Below are positions 27,345 through 34,063 of a stretch of 47,257 bases of DNA, piece by piece; position 1 is the stretch's first letter, and each line of letters opens with the position of its first letter. Made by a program: the position numbers and the translations under genes. This DNA is from a virus. The notes beneath the pieces were generated by a model. That model did not search any database, was not told the DNA's origin, and saw only the letters and a list, made by a program, of their open reading frames with translations. The stretch covers positions 1-47,257 of the IMG/VR virus record IMGVR_UViG_3300021139_000027. One strand, 5' to 3'.

Positions 27345-27345
27345 G

Positions 27346-28239
27346 ATGATAAAGCTAATAGATTTACTAAAAGAATGTGTTATCGCTGCAGTACATGTAG
27401 ACGGTGATACTGTATTAGCCAAAAATAGAGATAGAGGTTACACTGCTAAAATACGTATTGTTCATGAATTAATGGACGGTGTTGAAGTAGTATATTGGTT
27501 AGATGAAGATACAGACTGGTGTGAAGGTATGAATGAACATGGTATTGGCATTGTAAATTCAAGTCTACTAGTAGGTAAAGATGAAAAAGAAAGCGATAAG
27601 ATAGAAAAGAAGCAAAAGGGTAATCACGATGCTACTGAGAAGAAAATTACATCCACTGACGGTCTTAAGATTAGACATGCATTAAAACAAAACTCTATTA
27701 GAGATGCAATTGAATCAGTAGTATCTTATGTAGGTAAAGATAAGAAAGACGTAGGTGTAAAAGGACACGTAATGGTAGCTACACCAAAAGTTAGTTACAA
27801 TGTTGAATCTACAAGTAAGAATACACCTATTATAACTAAGTTAGATAGAGAAGAGAAAACTCACACAAGATCAAATCATGGTATATCTCATGAAGATGCA
27901 GGTTATACTCAAGGTGTTAAAAGAAGATCATCACTATCAAGAAGAGATTTAGCTGCAAGAAACCTAGATGAAGTAGAAGATTGGAATGAAGTGTTAGATG
28001 CAATGGCTAAACAAACTGAATCTGATCCTTTTATGAATCCATTCAGACATGATAATATTTACAAAATGCGTACTATAGGTCAAATCATGATGAATTTAAA
28101 CAAACTTAAATTCGTATACAGAGGTACATCAGCACACTCTGAATTTAAAGGATACGACAATAGATTACCAGACGATTATGAACCAAAGATAGAAGTAATA
28201 ATTTTAGACTCCGTTAAACCAAGAGATTCAGATGATTAA
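27346..28239 (+). CDS. Tagged Ntn-type (N-terminal Cys) hydrolase
   Basis: A 297-aa protein. The tag MIKLIDLLKE is followed immediately by Cys11 in CVIAAVHVDGD, then AKNRDRG (25-31) and EGMNEHGIGIVNSS (60-73). This is the pattern of Cys Ntn hydrolases such as choloylglycine hydrolase and C45-type acyltransferases, whose nucleophile must be residue 1. Cutting after Glu10 would expose that Cys. The C-terminal region (about 225-290) is a separate alpha/beta part. The substrate is unknown; an amide or acyl group is expected. It overlaps the next tagged gene by 8 nt. Confidence 0.68.
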   Translation: MIKLIDLLKECVIAAVHVDGDTVLAKNRDRGYTAKIRIVHELMDGVEVVYWLDEDTDWCEGMNEHGIGIVNSSLLVGKDEKESDKIEKKQKGNHDATEKKITSTDGLKIRHALKQNSIRDAIESVVSYVGKDKKDVGVKGHVMVATPKVSYNVESTSKNTPIITKLDREEKTHTRSNHGISHEDAGYTQGVKRRSSLSRRDLAARNLDEVEDWNEVLDAMAKQTESDPFMNPFRHDNIYKMRTIGQIMMNLNKLKFVYRGTSAHSEFKGYDNRLPDDYEPKIEVIILDSVKPRDSDD

Positions 28240-28957
28240 ACTAAAACAAGTACTAACAGAAGTACTGATCGAACAAGATATAACAGGTAAGTATCCTGAG
28301 CTAAATGAGAATAAAGCTTTAAAAGCAGGTGCGATGGCATTTATGTCGGCATGTCTAATAGGTCATTCGTACGGACAGTGCTCTCAACAGTTACAAGCAG
28401 CAATGCAAAATCCGAATGACCCTAAAAATGCTAAGGTATTAGCCGGATCTCAAGTTGATCTAGATAAAAAAATTAGCGGAGCTAATTATCAGATGATGTC
28501 ACCTGAGGATAGAGCGTTAATGAAAAAACAGTCAAAAGAAGATGCTGAAGCTGCTAGACAATCTGCTAAACAAGAAAACCGTGATTTTAACGATAAGTTT
28601 AATCCTAAATTAAATTTACAAGGTGAAAAACTAAGTAAAGAAGAAAGACAGGCATTTACATCTAACTTTAATAGTTTTATTAGTAGAAATCCTCAATTTA
28701 AAATAGACCCAAGTAGATATACAGTAGAAGAAAGATATGCCTTTTTAACAAAAGTTGCTCAAGAACAATCTACTATTAGAAGAATAAATGTATTATTCGG
28801 TAGACCAAATCCATATGAGAATACTAGAATGTCTCTAGATGACCTATACAAGTACATACAGGACCCTAAGTTAAATGGATTTGATAGCTTCACTGAAACT
28901 TATAGAAAAGGTTTTCCTGGGGTAAAATTCCCTGATAATCCACATAAATTTGATTAA
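28232..28957 (+). CDS. Tagged hypothetical protein
   Basis: A 241-aa protein. Tag MIKLKQVLTE, followed by VLIE, a second possible cut. Residues about 28-50 are hydrophobic and small (LKAGAMAFMSACLIG) and could be membrane-active once the tag is gone. The remainder is a charged, Gln/Lys/Asp-rich helical region with no known motif. It shares the ATGATTAA overlap with its upstream neighbour. Function unknown. Confidence 0.6.
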   Translation: MIKLKQVLTEVLIEQDITGKYPELNENKALKAGAMAFMSACLIGHSYGQCSQQLQAAMQNPNDPKNAKVLAGSQVDLDKKISGANYQMMSPEDRALMKKQSKEDAEAARQSAKQENRDFNDKFNPKLNLQGEKLSKEERQAFTSNFNSFISRNPQFKIDPSRYTVEERYAFLTKVAQEQSTIRRINVLFGRPNPYENTRMSLDDLYKYIQDPKLNGFDSFTETYRKGFPGVKFPDNPHKFD

Positions 28958-29389
28958 GTGATTAAACTATTAGACATACTAAAAGAATCGGCTGAACCTA
29001 ATATTTTCTATTTCGCATATGGTTCTAATATGGAGCATAAAAGAATGAAACATAGATGTCCAGATGCTGTAAAATATTCCGATGGAGTATTATTTGGATG
29101 GAAAAGAGAGGTGAATGAAAAAGGTGTAGATACAATAGTAAGAGGTGAGAGTAGCGATGATCATGTAGAGGGTGTAGTTTGGTTGATATCTAAATCTGAT
29201 GTAGAAACTCTTGATAAGAGAGAAGGTGTTAAGATAGGCGACTACATTAAACGTCATCTTGAAGTAGACACACCAGGTGAAGATAAAATCTGCTTAGTAT
29301 ACATTACCACAAACAGTAAACCAGGTACAGCAAAAGCTAACTATAAAAGAATAGTTAAAAAAGGAGAGGAAGAGAACAAAATTCGGTAG
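28958..29389 (+). CDS. Tagged gamma-glutamylcyclotransferase-like protein
   Basis: A 143-aa protein with a GTG start placed directly after the previous stop; this start gives the exact tag MIKLLDILKE. The GGCT fold follows: the substrate-loop signature FAYGSNM at 19-25, the VEGVVWLIS strand at about 70-78 and catalytic Glu89 in LDKREGV. The family releases 5-oxoproline from gamma-glutamyl compounds, and some members act on glutathione. Delivered at infection it might alter host thiol pools, but that is speculation. Confidence 0.8.
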   Translation: MIKLLDILKESAEPNIFYFAYGSNMEHKRMKHRCPDAVKYSDGVLFGWKREVNEKGVDTIVRGESSDDHVEGVVWLISKSDVETLDKREGVKIGDYIKRHLEVDTPGEDKICLVYITTNSKPGTAKANYKRIVKKGEEENKIR

Positions 29390-29399
29390 CTATTTATAA
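29390..29399 (+). promoter_or_regulatory. Putative phage promoter motif CTATTTATAA
   Basis: The motif starts one base after the GGCT stop codon and ends 12 nt before the ATG at 29412. The following TTAAAG matches the site at 1835. Confidence 0.55.
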
Positions 29400-29411
29400 T
29401 TAAAGGAATAC

Positions 29412-29747
29412 ATGATAAAGCTGGTAGAACTATTTAATGAAGAAGCATCTGCTACAACCTATCAATTGATCGGTAAATTAACTGTTAATACAACTAAACG
29501 TACTCTAGGTGATATACTAGCCGATATAAGAGCTATTGAAAGAGTAACAATTGTAAGAGGTGAAGGACAACCTAACGATGTCCCAACCAATAATCCGTCT
29601 TACACTGAAGAATTAAAAGTAAAGATTGATCCGTTTCCATTTACCTCCTTTGGTAAACAGCAAGCAGAAGAAATTATAAGTCTAATTAAACACGTAAATG
29701 GTGTAACCACTTTTATACCTTCACAATCAGTACGTAAGATAAAGTAA
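29412..29747 (+). CDS. Small tagged protein, ferredoxin-like fold possible
   Basis: A 111-aa protein. Tag MIKLVELFNE (1-10). The remainder alternates strand and helix (TLGDILADIRAIERVTIVRG, then ELKVKIDPFPF, then EIISLIKHVNGVTTFI) like a ferredoxin-like or ACT-type domain. No catalytic residues stand out, so it may bind a ligand or partner. A promoter motif lies just upstream and another just downstream, making it a single-gene unit. Confidence 0.6.
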   Translation: MIKLVELFNEEASATTYQLIGKLTVNTTKRTLGDILADIRAIERVTIVRGEGQPNDVPTNNPSYTEELKVKIDPFPFTSFGKQQAEEIISLIKHVNGVTTFIPSQSVRKIK

Positions 29748-29750
29748 CAG

Positions 29751-29760
29751 CTATTTATAT
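29751..29760 (+). promoter_or_regulatory. Putative phage promoter motif CTATTTATAT
   Basis: The motif ends 7 nt before the lysozyme ATG at 29768, with an A-rich leader (AAAAACA). It would give the lysozyme gene its own start site. Confidence 0.55.
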
Positions 29761-29767
29761 AAAAACA

Positions 29768-30241
29768 ATGATAACAATAAACGATAACTGCATTAACCTA
29801 ATTAAATCATTTGAAGGTTTTTCAGCAAAAGCATACCATGATTCAATTGATCCTAAAGGAGTTGACACTATTGGATATGGAACAATTCAATATCCCCCAA
29901 CATATATGGGAGGTAAGAAAGTACAGGTAGGTGATCCTGATATTACTGAATCACAGGCAGTTGAATTTCTAAAATGGGAAGTAGAATTAAAGACTAAATT
30001 CGTAGATGCCCTTATTATAGATACTTTAACACCTAATCAATTTGGTGCTCTAGTATCATTTGCTTATAACCTAGGTGAAGGAGCTCTAAAAGGTTCTACC
30101 TTAAGAAAGAAAGTTAATGCTAATCCTAGTGATCCTACAATTAAAGATGAATTTTTAAAGTGGGATATGGCTTCTGGACAACATATTAAAGGATTACAAA
30201 GACGTAGAAAAGCAGAATCCGATTTATATTTTACAAAATAA
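29768..30241 (+). CDS. Endolysin, GH24 T4-type lysozyme
   Basis: A 157-aa muramidase of glycoside hydrolase family 24. The catalytic set matches T4 lysozyme E11/D20/T26: Glu16 in KSFEGF, Asp25 in YHDS and Thr34 in DTIGYGT. The helical lobe has LTPNQFGALVSFAYNLG and the C-terminus has HIKGLQRRRKAE. It cuts peptidoglycan at lysis. There is no signal peptide, so a holin elsewhere is needed; none is obvious. It has no capsid tag although tagged genes flank it. Confidence 0.93.
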   Translation: MITINDNCINLIKSFEGFSAKAYHDSIDPKGVDTIGYGTIQYPPTYMGGKKVQVGDPDITESQAVEFLKWEVELKTKFVDALIIDTLTPNQFGALVSFAYNLGEGALKGSTLRKKVNANPSDPTIKDEFLKWDMASGQHIKGLQRRRKAESDLYFTK

Positions 30242-30252
30242 AAAATATAGCA

Positions 30253-30447
30253 ATGACACTTAAACAATACTTAAGAGAATGTGGTGAATGTGAAAGACAA
30301 TCTACAGATTGGACTCAAGGCCATAACCATGCCGGTAAAATGGCTAAAGGTGAGTTAAAAGACCTAATCATGAATGCCGTAGAGGTATATAAAATGTTAG
30401 GACCAAATGACGAAATTCCGGGTTGGATCGCATCATATATTACCTAG
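30253..30447 (+). CDS. Conserved small protein, prematurely ended by an amber codon
   Basis: A 64-aa product (to the TAG at 30445). It starts MTLKQYLRECGECE with an L-R-E site at 7-9, then GKMAKGELKDLI, a block shared with the 23992 protein, and a C-terminal NDEIPGWIASYIT. In relatives that I recall, this module continues through a helix of the form ASDYIHSV. Here the reading frame does continue past the TAG with exactly such a sequence. The product may be truncated or extended by readthrough. Confidence 0.6.
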   Translation: MTLKQYLRECGECERQSTDWTQGHNHAGKMAKGELKDLIMNAVEVYKMLGPNDEIPGWIASYIT

Positions 30448-30582
30448 TCTTCAGACTATATACATTCAGTAAAAGAATCGTTAGCAGAAGAAGCAACAGA
30501 GATGGATAATGACTGGGAAGAAGATAACTACGAAGAAGAGCCAGTACCGACTGAATATATTACAGAAAGAAAAAGAAAGTAA
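30445..30582 (+). other. In-frame continuation after TAG (readthrough extension or recent nonsense mutation)
   Basis: After TAG at 30445-30447 the same frame stays open for 44 codons to TAA at 30580, reading SSDYIHSVKESLAEEATEMD and then an acidic tail. The TAA overlaps the next ATG as TAATG, the junction used throughout this genome. This suggests the intact gene ran from 30253 to 30582. TAG is used as an ordinary stop elsewhere in the window (for example 1062, 9281, 22228, 29389 and 36222), so genome-wide recoding is unlikely. Confidence 0.65.
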
Positions 30583-31133
30583 TGCAAACAAAGCAAGTAT
30601 TAAAATATCTTATCGAACAAGAAGTTCGTAAGTACTTAAGAGAAGGTGAAGATACAACAACACCGGGACCATTAAAACCTGCTAGATCTTTTGAAGAAGA
30701 TCCTGTACAGTTTATATTAAGTAAGTACCCTTCTCTAAGAGAGACTCTTGCTATGTTATTAACTAATGATTACCCTGATTATATTACAGGTGTGTATGTA
30801 ATTGCACCTAAACCTACAACATTCAAAATTGTTTTACATAATGGTCAATTTTTCTATTTAAGATATTTAGGCAGATCTTATGAAGCTAAAATTGAAGCTA
30901 AAAGATACTACCTACTAACTCTAGGAGAAAGACAAAGAGCTACTCTAGCAATTGCACACCTATTAGAATTAGGTGCACCTACTAACATAGAAGGACCAGA
31001 GAAAGAAGTAGCACATAATGAAACACCTGCGGAAGTTGGAGGAGGTTCACCTTCATCACCAAGTGGACAACCGGAACCACCTCAACCTGAAACACCACCA
31101 AGTCAAGCAGAAGAAGAAAAGACTGAATCTTAA
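30582..31133 (+). CDS. Hypothetical protein with charged leader and Pro-rich tail
   Basis: A 183-aa protein. The leader MQTKQVLKYLIEQE followed by KYLREGED has two L/I-x-E sites, a divergent version of the tag. Residues about 40-135 form a compact helix/strand domain with FKIVLHNGQFFYLRY and GRSYEAKIEAKRYYLL. The last 45 residues are Pro/Glu/Ser-rich and disordered. It is linked by TAATG on both sides. Function unknown. Confidence 0.6.
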   Translation: MQTKQVLKYLIEQEVRKYLREGEDTTTPGPLKPARSFEEDPVQFILSKYPSLRETLAMLLTNDYPDYITGVYVIAPKPTTFKIVLHNGQFFYLRYLGRSYEAKIEAKRYYLLTLGERQRATLAIAHLLELGAPTNIEGPEKEVAHNETPAEVGGGSPSSPSGQPEPPQPETPPSQAEEEKTES

Positions 31134-32488
31134 TGATAAAACCAATAGATATATTAAGAGAGGTTTCTTCTCTAAATTCAACAACTCTACTCAAACCCAT
31201 ACCCGGGTACGTGGATAGAGGTGAAGTTCTATTGAAAAAAATAGAAGGAGAAGAACCTATCGCCTTAGTTAACGGTGACGAAATTGTAGTTAATCCTGAG
31301 ACTAGTTTAACTTTTATTGATCTTTTAAGAGGTAAGAAGTATAAGGAGTTAACTAATGTTAAGTTCTATGATATAGCTGGACTAGGACATAAACTTAGTG
31401 AACTAGCTAAGACTCAAGAATTTGGAAGTAGTAAAGGTATTGGCGGTGGTGCTGCACAGACTGCTTTACAGGAATCAGCACAGTGTTTAGTCCTAGCACT
31501 TCGTTACCATAAAGGTAGTGATTTAACAGAATCAGATCTAGAAGAAGAAGAAAGTCTAAAAGACGTAGCAAGTGACATAGAGGTATCTGAACCTATTGAT
31601 AAAGTTATTGAGTTCATTGAGAATAGTACATCATGGCAATCCACAATGGTTAATACTGCTAATGTAGTTGCAGGGAAGTATCATAAGAGTTATAAATTTT
31701 ACAGAGGAAAGGGTATCGTTGATAAAATAGATCGTGCAGCTAAAAAAGCTTTATCACAAGCAAAAGTAGGACTAAACATTAATAAATGGAATCCATCTGA
31801 TATTTGGATGGCTACCGAAGATGTTAATGAAGAAGACTTTCCTGAAGATATAGATGAGTTAAATGATTTACTTTTAGAGCTTTTTAGAGAAGAAAGACTG
31901 ATCGGATTATCACTTAAGAAGTGTGTGTCAAGCTGTAAATCAGAGGTTAATAACCTATCTAGAGAAGCAAACGAAAAGAAAAAAATTACCTATGAAGGTA
32001 TAAAAGATAAGAACGAAAACATCTTTAAAGCAAAAGATATCTACCTTATTACAACCAAAGGAACAGTTCAATTTAGAAACTTTCAGAACATAACCGGATG
32101 GATGGGTGAGATAAAAGGTGAAGGAGCAGCAGGCGGTAAGATAGGGTTTGAAGCAATAAATGCTATGTTAACCTCGATTACGAATACACCACTATCCTCA
32201 CAGCAAGAGGTATTAACTCAATGCGGGAAACCAAGTAAAGAGTTTATTAATCACTTCTATAAACACTACCAGGCTACAGATCTAGACCCTAAGGTTAGCT
32301 TAGAAGAATTTACAAAACAGTTTATGGAAGCCGGATTAGGAAGTAGAACAAGTAACTATTTTAACATGGAACTATTAGGTCAACTAGATAACCTAGACAA
32401 AGAAGACCAGGATAGTTTTGCAAGAGATTTATTTAACTACGCTAGCTCTAACACAGAATATTCTTCTGTATTTGTAAAAATATCATAA
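31133..32488 (+). CDS. Large tagged protein, possible nuclease-like
   Basis: A 451-aa protein. Tag MIKPIDILRE. The body has GIGGGAAQTALQESAQCLV (about 101-119) with a conserved-looking Glu, and later LNINKWNPSDIWMA (about 217-230); an E...K-W-x-P-x-D-I-W combination occurs in some phage PD-(D/E)xK-like proteins, but I cannot confirm a nuclease. The C-terminal third (YLITTKGTVQFRNF, GEIKGEGAAGGKIGF) is probably a further conserved region. It is the largest single-domain tagged candidate. Confidence 0.62.
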   Translation: MIKPIDILREVSSLNSTTLLKPIPGYVDRGEVLLKKIEGEEPIALVNGDEIVVNPETSLTFIDLLRGKKYKELTNVKFYDIAGLGHKLSELAKTQEFGSSKGIGGGAAQTALQESAQCLVLALRYHKGSDLTESDLEEEESLKDVASDIEVSEPIDKVIEFIENSTSWQSTMVNTANVVAGKYHKSYKFYRGKGIVDKIDRAAKKALSQAKVGLNINKWNPSDIWMATEDVNEEDFPEDIDELNDLLLELFREERLIGLSLKKCVSSCKSEVNNLSREANEKKKITYEGIKDKNENIFKAKDIYLITTKGTVQFRNFQNITGWMGEIKGEGAAGGKIGFEAINAMLTSITNTPLSSQQEVLTQCGKPSKEFINHFYKHYQATDLDPKVSLEEFTKQFMEAGLGSRTSNYFNMELLGQLDNLDKEDQDSFARDLFNYASSNTEYSSVFVKIS

Positions 32489-32541
32489 TAAAGTTGCTAA
32501 TCTGAAAATACTTTCATACCTTTATCAAAATAGATATAGAT

Positions 32542-32790
32542 ATGGAAGAAGCATTTAAAACAATCAAGACACCGGATGGTGTAGTCCTACACACTTATAC
32601 AGCCCCTGGTAAGAAGCCAGTCCCGCATTCCTTAGATGGCCCTGCCATTAAGTACCCCAAAGATTCTAAACGTAAAGACGAGTATTTTATATTCGGTGTA
32701 GCTTATTCGAAAGATAAGTGGACTGAATTAAAAGATGATAGTAAGGTAACTTTTATACCAATTGATCCAAGGTTAGAAGGCGGTAATTAA
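32542..32790 (+). CDS. Small hypothetical protein
   Basis: An 82-aa protein with a block HSLDGPAIKYPKDSKRKDEY followed by FIFGVAYSKDKW, which looks conserved among tailed phages. No enzyme motif or tag. It is preceded by a 53-nt gap containing the 15-nt leader repeat TTATCAAAATAGATA, also found before 23992. Function unknown. Confidence 0.6.
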   Translation: MEEAFKTIKTPDGVVLHTYTAPGKKPVPHSLDGPAIKYPKDSKRKDEYFIFGVAYSKDKWTELKDDSKVTFIPIDPRLEGGN

Positions 32791-32799
32791 TTTCTGTGC

Positions 32800-32809
32800 C
32801 TATTTATTA
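32800..32809 (+). promoter_or_regulatory. Putative phage promoter motif CTATTTATTA
   Basis: The motif is preceded by CTGTGC and ends 15 nt before the ATG at 32825, with an AT-rich leader. Confidence 0.52.
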
Positions 32810-32824
32810 TAAATTAATTAAACA

Positions 32825-33712
32825 ATGGCAAAACAAGAGTTAATAAAAGAGGCATTCAAGTTGCAGCAATTAGCTGGTATTAAATCTCTTTATGAGTTTG
32901 AAAGTGATCATATGAAAGAAGCTATGGAAGATGACGACGTAGCAGATAGCTGGGATAAACCAGAAGACGATGGTGAAGATTTCGAAAAAGAACCTTCAAT
33001 GAAGGATATCAAGACAGTAGAAAAGAAAGCAGGTGGTAAACAAGCTAAACTAGCTAGACTTATCCAGCAAAAAGATGTTATCTTAGCTAAGTTTAAATCA
33101 GGGGAAATCTCAATAGGTGAGTACAAAGAAGAAATCGGTAACATACCTCAACAAATTAAAAATCTACAAGCCGATATCGAAAAATCAATGGGTATGGGTG
33201 GAAGTGAAGAAGAGATGGGAGACGAAGAAGCTTTGTATGAATCTAGACTAAGAGGTGCTATTCGTCTTGAAGTAAAAAAAATCTTAAGAGAGAATCGTTT
33301 AGATGAATTATCACCTGAATTAAAGCAAAGAGCTGCCGATAAAATGGGAGACCAAGCACTTGCATTACGTAACTCTACTGACGATGTTCTTAAATTTAAA
33401 AGAAGATCTGCTCAATATACAACAGCAAGTCAACATGTTGATCCAACTGTAAAAGCAGCAGGAGATAAACTAGCTATGCAGTTAGGTAACGGGTATAAAT
33501 GTAAAGTAACTAAAGAATCAACAGATAATCGAGCCCTTATTACATTTGATGGACCTAGTGGTATGATAGAAATACTAGTTACTCCAACCGGTTACCACTT
33601 TAGAGCAGGTTCACATCCGGAAGATGTAGAAAAAATAGCAAGACCATTAGAAAGATTTATTGCACAAGTTCGTAAAGCTGAAATAGTAACAAAAGGATCA
33701 AACGAACTATAA
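32825..33712 (+). CDS. Head-core-like protein with QQLAG motif
   Basis: A 295-aa acidic protein. It begins MAKQELIKE, then AFKLQQLAGIKSLYE (10-24). The QQLAG motif also occurs at the extreme C-terminus of the gp22-like scaffold. Residues 50-130 are charged helices; KKILRENRLDEL near 152-163 includes an I-L-R-E site; residues about 185-285 form a compact domain (YKCKVTKESTDNRALITF, IEILVTPTGYHFRAG). It is plausibly a core component or cargo cut by gp21 to release its C-terminal domain. Function unknown. Confidence 0.58.
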   Translation: MAKQELIKEAFKLQQLAGIKSLYEFESDHMKEAMEDDDVADSWDKPEDDGEDFEKEPSMKDIKTVEKKAGGKQAKLARLIQQKDVILAKFKSGEISIGEYKEEIGNIPQQIKNLQADIEKSMGMGGSEEEMGDEEALYESRLRGAIRLEVKKILRENRLDELSPELKQRAADKMGDQALALRNSTDDVLKFKRRSAQYTTASQHVDPTVKAAGDKLAMQLGNGYKCKVTKESTDNRALITFDGPSGMIEILVTPTGYHFRAGSHPEDVEKIARPLERFIAQVRKAEIVTKGSNEL

Positions 33713-33729
33713 GAAATAATTTTTTAAAT

Positions 33730-34062
33730 ATGTTAAAATCAGCACTAGTTGCAATCGCAATAATATTGACAGTAGGTGTAACAGTTTGGATTACAACATC
33801 TAGACTAACACCTCCTGTTACTATTCAACAGCAAATCGATTCTATAAATAAAATAGACGATTCCCTAAAACATGGACAGGTTGTATTAGATTCTGCTATC
33901 AATGAACATGAAGATAGAATCAGTGGTATTGAAGATAGTATAGCCACAGTTAGAACTATTACAATTACCATAAATAAAAACTATCACGATACTATTACGT
34001 ATATTGATAAGTTTGGTGTACAGCAATTAGATTCCTTTTTTAAAACAAGATACGCATATTAA
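33730..34062 (+). CDS. Putative inner-membrane spanin (Rz-like)
   Basis: A 110-aa protein with one N-terminal membrane helix (about 5-23, SALVAIAIILTVGVTVWITT), followed by a soluble Asp/Ile/Ser-rich coiled-coil-like region (INKIDDSLKHGQ, DSAINEHEDRISGIEDSI). This is the N-in, C-out layout of i-spanins. It is immediately followed by a secreted protein, as expected for a spanin pair, and both precede a strong terminator. The sequence itself is not diagnostic. Confidence 0.5.
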   Translation: MLKSALVAIAIILTVGVTVWITTSRLTPPVTIQQQIDSINKIDDSLKHGQVVLDSAINEHEDRISGIEDSIATVRTITITINKNYHDTITYIDKFGVQQLDSFFKTRYAY

Positions 34063-34063
34063 A

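Noticed and set aside
30445-30447. Genome-wide reassignment of TAG as a sense codon
   Set aside because: Several intact genes with clear neighbours end in TAG (1062, 9281, 22228, 25954, 29389, 36222), so a local event is more likely.
31018-31218. Out-of-frame + strand frame of 66 codons across 31018-31218
   Set aside because: It overlaps two genes with good junctions (TAATG at 31133) and encodes low-complexity sequence.
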